NCBI GenBank assembly: GCA_016710625.1
Contig: JADJVK010000020.1
Span: 1-64,000 of the forward strand
DNA: 64,000 bases
DNA from: Saprospiraceae bacterium
Lineage (GTDB): Bacteria > Bacteroidota > Bacteroidia > Chitinophagales > Saprospiraceae
Reading direction: 5' to 3'
Made by a program: the position numbers and the translations under genes. The stretch's first letter is position 1; each line of letters opens with the position of its first letter. A model generated the notes under the pieces. That model did no database searches. It was not told the origin of the DNA and worked only from the letters and a program-made list of their open reading frames with translations. Below are positions 1-11,300 of the stretch, one piece after another.

Positions 1-3
1 TTT

Positions 4-946
4 TTAACCACCTATGTTTTTATATGCTTCGTTTATTAAATATTTTGTCTCTTCAAAGTCTGATAAATCTTTTATTGTCAATTCAAAATCACCTGTTCCA
101 AAATGCCCAATTTCACTAACATCACGACCTTGTTTTGGCATTGGATTTATTTCACTTGCATTTAGTTTTAAGTAGAGAGTTAATTTCTTTTTATATGTCT
201 GTAAACAAGTAAAATTTTGACTTGTTTTGTATGCAATGTAATTTTTCTTAGGTGTTTCTTCAATTGAACTATCAATTGTTACAATGTAATCACGTATTGA
301 ATTAAAAAGTTCTATAATATTCTCGTCAAGGTTTTCAAAATGTTCTTCAAGTGTATAAGTAGCTGTTTTTCTTGTCAAAGCAGCCTTTTTACCAGCTTCT
401 ACCATAATAGGATTTTTACCATTTAAATCAACTGTATCTTGGTTAGAAGTTGAAGTAGTTCGCTTATAAACTTCTTCAATAATTAATATACCATTGTCAT
501 AAAGTTTTGTATTGCCATAGTTCAATATTTGCACCCATTACTTGTACTGCATGTAAGTCATATTTTTTATATTCTGGTGCTAAACAAATAACCCTAATTT
601 CTGACCAGTCAACTTCAATATCTTTTCCTAATGCTCTATTTGTTGCAATTTGAAAATCTCCTTTATGGTCTCTAATCCAATGTAAGTAATAAAGACTTTG
701 GTTAATTAAGTCAGATGAAGCAACTTTTTTATATTCAATAATTACAGGGTTATTGTCTTCAGAAATAGCAAGTGTATCAATGCGACCTGAATGAATGTTT
801 CCAGTTGAAAACTCTGTCGCAATAAGTCGACAATTAAAAATCGTTTCCAAGTTCTTTTCAACTAATTGTTGCAAGTCTTTTTCGAGATTAAATTCACTAA
901 GTTTAACTCGTCTTGCTTTTCCTTTATCTATTTCAAAAATTGCCAT
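4..946 (-). CDS. PD-(D/E)XK nuclease-like protein with C-terminal DUF5655-like domain (frameshifted)
   Basis: Two overlapping frames (497-946, N-terminal 149 aa; 4-534, C-terminal part) make one protein of about 310 aa. The frames meet near 500-530, where both read the same Leu-Tyr-Asp/Trp-Gln-Tyr-Lys region out of phase. The N-terminal part has GRIDTLAIS followed by VIIEYKK, the D...ExK pattern of PD-(D/E)XK nucleases of the DUF91/NucS type. The C-terminal part resembles the DUF5655 domain that often follows it. No membrane segment is seen. Proteins of this layout are usually annotated only as hypothetical or 'predicted transport protein'; a DNA-cleaving role is inferred from the motif. It lies downstream of the Fic gene on the same strand, 208 bases away. 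Confident about the domain pairing, not about function. Confidence 0.7.
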
Positions 947-1154
947 TTGTAAGTCCGTTGTGTAATGTCATAAAATATCCTAAAACGGTTTTGGGCTTGC
1001 CTAAGTTTTGGGATTTGAATCCCAAACATTAAGAATAATGTTCAAATTTACGATAATATTCATTAGTCCTGAAATTACTGGATATTAATGCTCAAATCTA
1101 CGATTCTGCCCACTTTTGCAAACCCATGATATGCCTTTGCCCTTCTTTTAGTTA

Positions 1155-2292
1155 TTAGTTATCAAATAAGTTAAGATAGGATTCATAGGCAAATATACGG
1201 TTTCTGTGTTGTCCTGTGAATTCCTTTAAAACCAGTTTCTCTTCAAATAAAGTTACTAATTCTCCTGCTGATTTTGGACTTAAACTACAAGTTTTTGCAC
1301 TTCCTTTATACTAACTAGTGGTTGCTCCAATAAATAATTATGAAGTAATAATGCCGACTTTATACGTCTGCCAAATTCTGCTTGAATCAATTGTTCTGTC
1401 TTCATTTTAAGTGCAATGATATTACCTAATGTCTCTGCTGCTTTTTGAGATGTTTGAGCTATTCCTACCAAAAAGTATTTTATCCATTGTGTGATGTCAT
1501 TACTAGTTCTCACTTTAGTAAGATTGTCATAATATAGATTTTTGTCTTTTTCAAAATAGCTAGAGAGATAAAGTAGTGGTTTTGTAAGCACTTGCTTTTC
1601 TATCAAAAAAAGTGTTATCAGTAATCGTCCGATCCTTCCATTACCATCTAAAATGGATGTATGGTTTCAAATTGGTAATGTATGATAGCTACTTTTATGA
1701 GCAAAGGAATTTCCAAATGGTCGTTATGAATAAAATTTTCCAAATCTCCAATAAGTGCATTCAAATGGTCGTGGTGAGGCGGTATAAACACGGCATCTGA
1801 TAAACTCTTCCCACCAATCCAATTTTGGCTTCGTCTGTATTCTCCTGGTGTCTTTTTTTCTCCTCTTACACCTTGCATCAAAATTTGGTGCGTTCTCAAT
1901 ATTAGTCTTGAAGAAATAGGCAACTTATCCAATTCGTTTATAGCTTCGTTTAAGGCTTCTGTATAGTTTTGAACTTCTTGCCAATCATTTTTACGTTCAG
2001 GATTAACATTTTCTTTTTGTAAAAGTGCTTCGTCAAAATGAGTTTGGGTACCTTCAATTTTACTTGAAACAACCGCTTCTTTTGTTATGTGTAAATGAAT
2101 AAATAAATCAATATTAGGAACCAATCGAGCATACGAGTTAAGTTGCCCAAGATGAAAGGAGGCATTCTCAATCAGTTTATTAATTTTGGGGTCATTCCAA
2201 GTCCATTCCGTATTGATTAAGTTGGGGAGAAAGTATTTGTAATCAACACCTAATCGTATCTCACCCGCCTTAAATTTTTCAATTTGTATCAT
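1155..2292 (-). CDS. Fic family protein (AMPylase-type), frameshifted
   Basis: Fic proteins transfer AMP or another nucleotide phosphate to hydroxyl side chains of target proteins. Frame 1648-2292 gives an N-terminal domain with SSKIEG, which fits the inhibitory-helix pattern [ST]xxxE[GN] of class II Fic proteins, and ends in ETIHPF. The next bases, read after adding one T to the TTTT run near 1650, give HPFLDGNGRIGR, the complete Fic catalytic motif. Frame 1280-1606 continues it, and a second shift near 1285-1295 leads to a short winged-helix-like tail ending ...YLNLFDN at 1155. Total about 379 aa, normal for this class. Both breaks look like indel errors. A strong inverted repeat lies just upstream (2328-2357), suggesting autoregulation. 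Confidence 0.88.
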
Positions 2293-2327
2293 TTCATTTT
2301 TTTACAAAGGTAAAATAAAATCTTGAC

Positions 2328-2357
2328 TATTTTACTTTTAAAACTAAAAGTAAAATA
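2328..2357. promoter_or_regulatory. Perfect 13-bp inverted repeat upstream of the Fic gene
   Basis: TATTTTACTTTTA (2328-2340), spacer AAAC, TAAAAGTAAAATA (2345-2357). Further TTTTAC/GTAAAA half-sites lie on either side (near 2310 and 2370). The repeat sits 36-65 bases before the Fic start codon, where an operator would be expected. The DNA-binding partner is unknown; the winged-helix-like C-terminus of the Fic protein is one candidate (inference). Confidence 0.55.
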
Positions 2358-2634
2358 AAGATTTCCTTATTTTACTTTCTATAGACTAATTCTGATTGTC
2401 ATTCTTGAACTCGAGGTAGGTCTTTTAGGGTGAGGTATAACAAAATAAAAAAACAAGTTTCTCCAAAAATAAAAAAAACTTGCATTTATTTCGCCTTTAA
2501 AAAATTCTACAAATATTCATACAAAAATAACAAATCCTTTCAATATCCACATCACATTTTCCACAAATAATTACATATTTTCACACACTTCCATTTGTTA
2601 GATTTCTGCTAAAAAATATGGTACATTCATGTAA

Positions 2635-2665
2635 TTGACATACCATAATTATCAAATTATCTTTG
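2635..2665 (+). promoter_or_regulatory. Bacteroidota-type promoter for the lipoprotein gene
   Basis: TTG at 2635-2637 and TATCTTTG at 2658-2665, spaced 20 bases, match the TTTG/TAnnTTTG promoter pattern of Bacteroidota. The start codon of the next gene is at 2786, giving a leader of about 115 bases. Confidence 0.5.
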
Positions 2666-2785
2666 TAACGAATAAAAAATATAATTTTTATAGGTTGATG
2701 CTAAAAGTAGCCTCAATAAACCAAATGATAATTTTGAAAAAAGTTTTATAACCCTAATCCTTTTATACATCCAAAATCAATTGAA

Positions 2786-3968
2786 ATGAAACAATTACTA
2801 CTATTATTATTAGCTTCATTGCTTATTACGAGCTGTGATCCAGCTAAAGATACAACACCACTAACTACATTAACCACATCGCATCTAGCTCCGATGTTCC
2901 CATAGGAGACTGGCCAGATAGAGGATTACCAGTTGATTATATCGTAAAAATACAGGTGAATTTTAGTAGCGGTATTGTGAATGTCGGCAAAAATGTTACT
3001 ATCCAATTCGATGGGGGCAAATGCTTCATTCAATATTACGGGTTCGGCTGCTGTTAAAATGATTGGCACCAAAGATCAACCCATCATTTTAGAAGGTATT
3101 ACTCCCACCAAAGGGACTTGGAAAGGGGTAATGTTGAACTCATCCAGCTCAGAAAACATCTGGGAATATGTTACCATTAGGGATGCTGGTAGTACAGTGG
3201 ATGGCGCTATAGTGATGAGTAGCATTGTAAATCAAAAGCCAAGTATATCTAACTGCCTCATTACCAACAATAAAGGTTATGGAGTCTATTGCAATAGCTC
3301 TAGTACATTATTTACCAAAATTCTCAAACAACACCATATCTGACAACTCTAATGCTCCGATATTTTTACACCTCAATACCATTCAGTCTCTGGATAGCAA
3401 CAATATTTTAGCTAACAATACCAATAAATTTGTTGAATTACATACTTTATCTTACCAGCTTGATGAATCTGCAATTTGAATAAACAAGATGTTCCTTATA
3501 GACTAAAAGGGCTGATTATTAAAAAAAGACTAGAGTTGCGTCCTGGCACAAAATTAGAATTTTTGCCAAGTACTTTGATGGTGGTCGGAACAGCTAGCAC
3601 AGAGGTGCCCGCAGCTGTTTTGATAGCAAATGGAATGCCGACTCAACCTATTTCTATCTCTGGAACTGTGCCCAATGTGGCTGGACAGTGGGAAGGAATA
3701 AGGGTAAATAGTTCTAGTGTAGAGCATGTTATGAACTATTGCAACATAGACGGAGCAGGGTCTGTAGCCGGATCATGTGCCACATTCAAATCCGCCTTAA
3801 CGATCGGAAGAAGAACGAGTTGCACTGCAATATTGAGTAAAGGGAGCTTTACAAATCTTTCAATAACGAATAGTGGCGGCTATGGAATTGCCTACAGATC
3901 TAGCGATAATCCAGTAGTTTCTGCCAATTCATTTCAATTGTGCTTTGGCAAATGTGTTTAATTTTTAA
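2786..3968 (+). CDS. Surface lipoprotein with beta-helix-like repeats (frameshifted)
   Basis: It starts with a lipoprotein signal peptide (MKQLLLLLLA, then LLITSCDP with the lipobox cysteine). The coding sequence then continues through several frames: 2786-2905, 2981-3343, 3279-3479 and 3476-3961, reaching a stop at 3968 in a shifted frame. The text repeats the pattern 'QPIxLxGTxPxxGxWxGVxxNSSS...YxxIxxAGS' twice, typical of right-handed beta-helix surface proteins of Bacteroidota, in which Asn/Ser-rich turns stack. The product would be about 390 aa and sit on the outer membrane or cell surface. No catalytic motif is recognised. The adjacent PAAR-like gene follows after about 28 bases and may be co-transcribed. 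The breaks occur in short homopolymers and look like sequencing errors. Confidence 0.65.
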
Positions 3969-3996
3969 AATTATTACTAATTTCTTTCAAAATTAA

Positions 3997-4292
3997 ATGC
4001 ATTCCTTTACTTCACAGGAAGCCTAACGGCATCGGGTGACACAGTACTTCCTCCCGGAAATTTTCAAGTTTTGATTGGTGGTCTGCCAGCAGCTTGTGTA
4101 GGAGATATGGTGGCTGGTCCATTCTTTAATTCAGGACCAGCTTTCATCATTTCTGGAAATTTAACCGTTTTGGTTGAGGCAGACTCCTTAGCAAGAGTAA
4201 CCTCTATGGTAGCTGGATTGACGGCTACTTTATTAGGTCCAGTCCCCGTTTCTTCTCCAATTATTACCGGAGCTATGAATGTATTGGCTTAA
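3997..4292 (+). CDS. PAAR-like domain protein (spike tip type), small, frameshifted near the start
   Basis: The clean frame begins inside the protein (TTG at 4071) and includes VLIGGLPAACVGDM, then ISGNLTVLVEADSLARV and a closing PIITGAMNVLA. This is the repeating 'G...VLIGGLPAARVGDM...G...VL' layout of PAAR proteins, which cap the spike of type VI secretion and extracellular contractile injection systems. An ATG at 3997 followed by one indel would give a protein of about 98 aa beginning MHSFT and joining TGSLTASGDTV. The second repeat is divergent (LAR in place of PAAR). No spike, sheath or baseplate gene is adjacent, so it is an orphan here. The fold assignment is from the motif only. Confidence 0.6.
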
Positions 4293-4304
4293 ATATAATC
4301 GGCA

Positions 4305-5575
4305 TTAATTTTTGTTTCTCAATACCAATCTTTCCCTTTCTGGACCTGTAGATATCATCGTTATTGGCGTCTTAAGCAAAGATTCTAAAGACATGGTGTA
4401 GGCTTTCAAAGCCTCTGGCAAACATTCGAATTCAGATTCCACTCCTGTATCTTGTTTCCATCCTTGATACACATGATAGACTGGATTGACTTTTTCAGTT
4501 GTTAAATCAAATGGTAGCTCATCGGTTTCTTTTCCGTCGTATTCATAATGAGTTCCAGCAGAAATGAATTCTATGTCGTTCAATACATCTATTTTGGTGA
4601 TGGCAATTTGTGTAACGCCATTGAGCATGATAGTATATTTCAATTGTGGAATATCAATCCATCCACATCTTCTTGGTCTTCCAGTAGTTGCCCCAAATTC
4701 GTGCCCCACCTTTCTAAGGTATTCTCCTTCCACATCGTGCAATTCAGTTGGGAATGGACCACTACCAACTCTAGTGCAATAGGCTTTCATGATTCCGATG
4801 ACTTCCCCAATTTTGTGTGGAGCTACGCCTAAACCACTACAAACTCCAGCCGTAATGGTATTGGAAGATGTAACAAATGGATAAGTGACGAATTCAATAT
4901 CTAACATCGAGCCTTTGAGCACCTTCTGCAAAACTTTTTTCCTTCTGTAAAGCATTGTTTATAAAATACTCACCATCCACCAATTGCAATTGTTTGATAG
5001 ACTCGATGCCTCTCCATCCATTTTTTGCCCTCTTCCCAGCCAAATCAAAGTGGACTGTTGGGAATTGCTCTAATAATTTGATATGCTTGCCTTCAGGCTT
5101 TCATATTTTATCTTTGAAATTGGCAACATCAAATCACCTACTCTCAGACCATTCTGCCTGTTTTATCCATATAAGTAGGTCCCTGATTCCTTTCAATGTA
5201 AGCTACCAATTTTCTCTTTGCCCTTGATGCTTCGGAGGCTGCATCAGATAGCGATGGGTTGGGATAATAAGATGTGCTTTTGGAAAGTAACAACCTTTTT
5301 GATAGCTTACTCCTGCATGATCTGAGTTCTTCTAGCTCCTTTTTAACGTAATTGGGTCGATTACCACCCCATTACCAATCAAATTCAATTGGTTTTCTCT
5401 AAAAATACCAGATGGTACCGTATGAAGCACATACTTTTTACCATCTAAAATTAGAGTGTGCCCAGCATTCGGTCCCCCTTGGAATCTCGCAATAATATCG
5501 TATTTTTCCGCAAGAAAATCTACAATTTTTCCTTTCCTTCATCTCCCATTGAAGACCTAAAATTACATCGATCAT
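4305..5575 (-). CDS. purA: Adenylosuccinate synthase (frameshifted)
   Basis: Makes adenylosuccinate from IMP and aspartate with GTP, the first committed step to AMP; cytoplasmic. The C-terminal half is clean (4305-4955) and shows GSGPFPTEL and TTGRPRRCGW, family signatures. The N-terminal half is present in broken frames: from ATG 5573-5575 it reads MIDVILGLQW and then, allowing missing bases in G and A runs, GDEGKGKIVD, the P-loop-like signature. Total length corresponds to about 423 aa, normal for PurA. It starts 18 bases after the ffh stop, so the two form an operon. Such an essential gene with so many homopolymer breaks points to consensus errors rather than decay. Confidence 0.9.
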
Positions 5576-5593
5576 TTTTTCAGCTTTTTATCA

Positions 5594-6909
5594 TTATTTT
5601 CTAAAACCACCCATTCCTCCCAGGGCGATCATTCCCGGAATTCTTCCAGTTGCAAAGAATGCATCATTTTTTTCTCATTTGCTCGAATTGCTTCATAAAG
5701 GCATTGATGTCATCCATCGATCTGCACAACCTTTGCAATTCTTTGTTTTTTTTTCAAAGTAATGATGTCTGGGTTTCTTCTTCTTCTAAAGTCATTGAAA
5801 AAATAATGGACTCCACTTTGGTAAAAGCTTTTCGTCAATATCCAAGTTCTGGAGTCATTTTATTCACCTCACAACATATTGATTAAGCTTTTCAACTCCA
5901 TTTTTTAATTTGGTTGATTTGGCTCAAAAGTCTTCAAAATCGAATTGGTTTTTTCTAATTCTTTCTCAATCCTTTTGCTTTTTTCTCATCAAATTGCTCC
6001 TGTGCCTTTCTACGAAGGAAACGATATCCCCCATCCCTAATATTCGCTGTGCCAAACGATCTGGATAAAACAAATCCAAAGCATCCATTTTTTCGCCAGT
6101 ACTAACAAATTTTATGGGCTTCCCTACCGTATATTTAATGGAAAGTGCAGCTCCACCTCTTGTATTCCATCCAATTTGGTCAAAACGACTCCATCGAAAT
6201 TGATTTTCATTGAAGGCTTGAGCTGTATTCACTGCATCTTGTCCTGTCATTGAATCCACTACAAACAAGGTTTCAGTCGGATTGATAGCATTTTTGATGT
6301 TTTGAATCTCCACCATCATTTTCTTCGTCCACTGCCAAACGTCCAGCAGTATCCACGATCGCTACGTCTATCCCTTTTGCTGCATATTTGATGGCATTCT
6401 GTGATATTTCAACCTGGATTTTCATTCAAAACCTTATACCTCTACTCCAGTCTGCTCTGCTAAAACAGAGATTTGGTCAATTGCAGCAGGTCTGTACACA
6501 TCACAAGCTACCAATAGGACTTTTTTGGCTCTTTTGGTTTTAAGATAAAGGGCAAGTTTTCCTGTAAAAGTTGTCTTACCACTACCTTGCAAGCCAGATA
6601 TCAACACAACAGCTGGATTTCCTTTAATGTTTAGCCAACCGTTTGTCCTCATCAAATCCACCAATTGGTCATACAAGGTTTTGACCATCAACTCCTGGTA
6701 TTTCACAGCTTTTAATACATTTTCAGTACCAAGTGCCTTTCTCTTTATCTTATCAGTGAATTCTTTGCAATCTTATAATTTACATCGGCAGCAACCAATG
6801 CTCTCCTAACTTCTTTATTGATTCCACAATGTTAAGTTCCGTCAAAACATTTTCCCTTTCAGAACTTTTTGAAGGCGGAATCAAGCCGCTCATTTAAACT
6901 TTCAAACAT
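5594..6909 (-). CDS. ffh: Signal recognition particle protein Ffh (frameshifted)
   Basis: Ffh binds signal sequences and 4.5S RNA and delivers ribosomes to FtsY at the inner membrane. The start MFESLNERLD is at 6907-6909. Frame 6434-6706 has the GTPase P-loop GLQGSGKTT and DVYRPAA. Frame 5966-6319 has the end of the G domain (DSMTGQDAVN, DQIGWNTRGGAALS with one divergent stretch) and LGMGDIV at the start of the M domain. The C-terminus ends ...GGMGGFRK at 5594. Length of about 438 aa agrees with the family. At least four indels break it. A TATATTTG box at 6930-6937 fits as its promoter. Confidence 0.92.
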
Positions 6910-6929
6910 AGTCAAAAATTAATTTGATG

Positions 6930-6937
6930 CAAATATA
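6930..6937 (-). promoter_or_regulatory. -7 box of the ffh-purA operon
   Basis: TATATTTG on the minus strand, 21 bases before the ffh start codon, with a TTGG about 21 bases further upstream. Matches the TAnnTTTG element of Bacteroidota. Confidence 0.5.
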
Positions 6938-6977
6938 ATTTAATCTGTAATTTCCCCACCAATTTTCTTTAATAACG

Positions 6978-6985
6978 TATGTTTG
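6978..6985 (+). promoter_or_regulatory. -7 box of the T9SS cargo gene at 7029
   Basis: TATGTTTG on the plus strand, 43 bases before the start codon at 7029. It is divergent from the ffh promoter and 40 bases from it. Confidence 0.45.
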
Positions 6986-7028
6986 TCATTCAATTATTAA
7001 TTTTATTAAATCAAATTCTCTTATTGAA

Positions 7029-7838
7029 ATGAAAAAGACCAAACTTATCTATGCCTTGTTTTTACTGACAATCGGTTTAGCCATATCAAATCTTTCTATG
7101 AAAGACCCCAGCAACCCGCCGCTGCAAAACAGGAGGACCTTGAGAGCAAACATGTAGCACTACTTCAGGATGTCACTCGGTGGAAGTTATCAAGGAACCA
7201 TCCAATTGGTTGGATTACCTGATACTGTTTTGCCATCTACTTTATATACCATAACTTTCACTTCCAATAGCACAACTGCAGTTAGAGGAGGTTATGAATT
7301 AACTTGTTTGGATGGGTTAAATGTGAAATGCGGAACATTAGCTGCTGGATCAGGTACTAATCTAACAACTTCAGGTGGAAAACAATATGTTCGCCAATCT
7401 TCTGCAAAAAATTATAGTGCTGGTAAAGCAACATGGGTATTTAATTGGACATCGCCTGCAACAGCTGCTGGTGATAGTATTAAATTCTATGGTAGCTCTT
7501 TATTAGCGAATGGCAATGGTGGCACATCTGGAGATAATGCGATTACATTAGCTAAAAAAGTTATTTTGGCAAAACCTACTGCTACTTTTGATGCAATATT
7601 AGAAAGTAAAGTATCTGTTTTCCCAATTCCTGCTAAAGATATTTTAAATGTAACTGTAGATGCATCGATTACAAATGCAACTATCAATATTTTTGATATG
7701 AATGGAAAAGAAATTTACAATAATTCTTTATCAGAAAAAAATCAAATAGATATAAGTAATTATAATGGTGGAACTTATATTGTTAAGATCAATAGCAAAG
7801 AAGGAACTTTGAGCAAAAAAATATTAATCAATAAATAG
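7029..7838 (+). CDS. T9SS-secreted protein with Reeler-like (choice-of-anchor V) domain, frameshifted near N-terminus
   Basis: The start at 7029 gives a signal peptide (MKKTKLIYALFLLTIGLA). After about 30 codons the frame breaks; corrected, the text reads ...AAKTGGP...C-S-T-T-S-G-C-H-S-G-G-S, the cysteine/histidine entry seen at the start of choice-of-anchor V (Reeler-like) domains. The clean frame 7170-7838 covers the beta-rich domain (about 140 aa) and a C-terminal T9SS type A sorting domain: VFPIPAKDILNV, NIFDMNGKEIY, YIVKINSKEG, ending KILINK. The mature protein is therefore expected on the surface or released. It is followed by a strong terminator, so it is a single-gene unit. Confidence 0.8.
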
Positions 7839-7857
7839 ATTTTTAATCAATTTTTTA

Positions 7858-7897
7858 AAAGGCAATTTCGATTGAATTCGAGATTGCCTTTTTTTAT
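7858..7897 (+). terminator. Rho-independent terminator after the T9SS cargo gene
   Basis: AAAGGCAAT (7858-7866) pairs with ATTGCCTTT (7883-7891), with extra TCGA pairing inside the loop, followed by a run of T. Lies 20 bases after the stop codon. Confidence 0.8.
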
Positions 7898-8373
7898 TTC
7901 ACCAATGTTATTAAACATTGTAATAAAAGAAAATTCAATTTTAATTTCTACATATATACCAATCTATTAAATTCTCTATAATAAAAATATTGTATTTTAA
8001 AAAATCAATTTTAAAGATATCTTTTTAACGAATTACTATTTTAATCAATCATAATTCACTCAAATTGTGTACATTATGTTACATCTTATTCGATAAAATA
8101 AATGAAATAATTCAATAAAATAATCATCACACAAAATTTACATCTACTTTCTTTATTATATTCATACCCATCTGATAATCATATCAGAATATATTACAAT
8201 AAAATTTATCCTTATATTTTTTATTATAACATATTTAAAGCATTAAAAAATTACATGTTACAAATTGGAAAAACTGGTAATATTATTGCTTACAACTAAG
8301 TAAATAAATAACTGCAAATCTTAATATTAACTATAAAACCAAAGGCTATTCAAATTATCAAACAAAATTTTAT
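7898..8373. other. AT-rich intergenic region
   Basis: A 476-base stretch of very AT-rich sequence before the giant adhesin gene. I see no gene, RNA or clear repeat. It probably contains the adhesin promoter, but no good TAnnTTTG box with correct spacing stands out. Confidence 0.5.
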
Positions 8374-11300
8374 ATGACATTATTAGTAAATTTTACAAGT
8401 AAGTTCAGGTTACTAAGTCAATTACTTACCTTCATTTTATTGATTTCTTCCCTTCAAGTTTTTGCTGAAGGGTCAAAGATATTAATAAAAACTTATAAGC
8501 GATTATTCTTATATGCCTATGACCCATTGTTTGCTCAACAATTAAAGTATTTTAAAAACAAGGCGAGTTCATCAATGTAGGAGCAAAAGTCATGTGGGCT
8601 TGAAAGGTGGATTCATTAAAGTGTATGCACCATCAGGAGCCTTAGTGGCAACATTCGACGATGCAAATGGACCTGGAATTATCAATAATAACGTAGAAGA
8701 GGACGGTGGTCCTACAGGTGGCGGAACCCTTATGGGTACAGGTTACAAACCTGGGGTGGTGCCGGCTACTGAAGAAGGGGTATATTCTGTCCACATTTCT
8801 TATCCAGATTTTGTATATAGTCTTGATTTTAAAGCTTTCAATAATTTGGATGTTGGTCAACCTTGGACTAGAGCAGCAGATCAGCCTGCAACCATCCGAA
8901 GAGTAGTCTTAGCATGGGATATTACCATTTCTCAAAATGCTGCTGGAAATGAAACTGGCTCGACTTTGCTAAAAGGTAGAGTTTTTTCACAAGATTTGAA
9001 TTGTATTATCAATAATAATGGAAATAATGCATCCCCTTCGTTTTATATCCAAACCAAGGATGGAGTTTTGTACCAAATCGACTTCACCAATGTAGATCCT
9101 TGGGGATTCCCATTGGTTTCGAATAATGTAGGTTTGACGAATGATAAAAGACAACCTTATATAAGTCTTTTGGAAATGCAAATTACAAAAGAACGGCAAA
9201 TCTATCTGAAATGGTGGCTGGTGGTAATTATCTTTATGGTTTCACAGGCAAGGGATATGATGGAACCTGTATAACAATAAAATTTTCATCAACCCACTGA
9301 GGATGATTGACCGCTACAGCGCTTGGTTACTGATATTTTCAGAAAAGACACTTATACCACTTGGTTGAAAAATGCTGAGCCAGAAGGTATTGCAAATTTT
9401 TCAAAATTGGAATTATATCTTTGAACCCAATTGTGATATAAATACAATTGAAATAGAAAAAAGGAGGAAATTCTCGTTTCTACTCAAATATGTCTGGAAC
9501 AGGTTGACTATCCTTGGATTTTAACGATGGAGATTTTTATGTGATCCCGAGGAGTTAAAACTTAGTGGTTCTCATCAATAAAGGCGATAACTAAATATTT
9601 TGAGACGAAAAATTGGGGAATGGCACCATTGCATGAACTTGAGCTCAAAATCTGATTTCAATTATGTTTTCATTGAGAAGTGGGGAAATTCATGTGATGA
9701 TGAATGACATCGGAAAACAACCCCGCGGTACTTTGATTACTAGACTAAGGGACTAGAGGCTCCAGAGTATCATTTATTATGACCATTCTACCCATCGGTG
9801 GAGGAGTAAGTGGTGGTGGAACAGCTGAAATCCACAATCTACCAATACGCCTTACTTACATGGGTAACTTTGGTAACGACTAAATGTTGGATTATTGGGC
9901 ACATTTAGGCAGAGCCAAAAATATTAGATAAATTATCTAATATAGCAGCTAAAGATTATAGTGCTGCACCTATCGATAGAGATAAAGATGGAATTCTGAC
10001 GTTGTTGACTTGGATGACGATAACGACGGAGCGAGTGATGTGCAAGAATTTGCAACTCTGGAAAAATTCACTTGCTTAACAAATTCTAGCGACCCATCGG
10101 CAGATGATGATTTGGACAGAATTCCAAAATTATAGGATGCATTTAATGGAACTACAACAAGTTGGTTCTGGTTGTATTGATGCAAATAATGACGGCATCT
10201 GTGATGCGTCATTTTAGTTATTTATGATACGGACGGTGATAATATTCCCTGATCATTTGACCTAGATAGCGATAATGACGGAATCACCGACTTAGACGAG
10301 GCTGGTCATAACCAACCCGATGTGATAGAAATGGAGACCGATGGTTTGCCAATTGTTTTTGGAAAAAACGGATTGTATGATCCAATAGATATCGACACTA
10401 GTAGCCTTACTGCTGGTTCTAAAATAATTCCTGGGATACTGACGGTAATGGCATTCCCACCATGACGATTTAGATAGTGATAATGACGAAATTTTTTGAC
10501 TTGAGAGAGGTAGATTACGGTTATGAAATCGTGGATAAAACAACGATGGTAGAATAGAGATTTCTACTGGTTTATCGGTTGATGCAAATGGTCTAGCAAA
10601 TTATTATCAGTCAACCCAATGCCAATCAACCAATTGGTTATCCAAAAGATTTTGACAACGATGGCATTCCAGATTGGAAGGACTTGGATAGCGACAATGA
10701 TGGTATCAACGATGTCGCTGAACTGAGCTTACCAGATGATGATAACGACGGAATCATTGGCACAGGAAACCAAAGGTGAATGGGGACGAGGTTGAAACAG
10801 CAGAGGCAAAAGGCAATCCTTTAGGCAGCACTAACAACCCAACCGATACGGGACAACGATGGCATTCCAGACTGGCACGATGCAGATAGCGATAATGATG
10901 GCATTCCTGACGTAATCGAAGCCGGGATTTGTTGACCCAGATAAAGATGGGGCAAGTAGCAACTGAAAAACAGGCAGAATCCTTTTGGTCATCCAAAAGA
11001 CAATCCAAGTCAATTACACCAGATTATGACAAAGATGGTGTTTCAGATTTTAGAGATATACAACGCAATTTTGACGTTAGACAAGCCAGCAAACAATATT
11101 GATGCGGTTTTGTCCGAATGCAAATATTGGAATTGACTTGCTCAAAGCTAATTATTTAAGAGCACAGTTCATATGGTTGAATAAGAAAGCGACACCCTTC
11201 TAAAACAAACATTAACAAATTGATTATCAATGCAAAAGACGTAAAAGCAATCAGCCCATTCTCGGTTTACATCACTCATATTGTTGTAAATCTAATGTTT

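Larger units (their letters stand above)
2293..2785. other. AT-rich divergent intergenic region
   Basis: A 493-base gap between the Fic gene (leftward) and the lipoprotein gene (rightward). It holds the inverted repeat at 2328-2357 and a rightward promoter near 2635-2665. No convincing coding frame or RNA gene is seen in the rest. Confidence 0.6.

Noticed and set aside
4548..5886. Plus-strand frames over purA and ffh (4548-4832, 4564-4782, 4955-5227, 5650-5886)
   Set aside because: They run opposite to recognised genes and read as low-complexity Ser/Phe/Leu text.
4305..6909. purA and ffh as pseudogenes
   Set aside because: Full-length text is recoverable by single-base changes, and both genes are normally essential.
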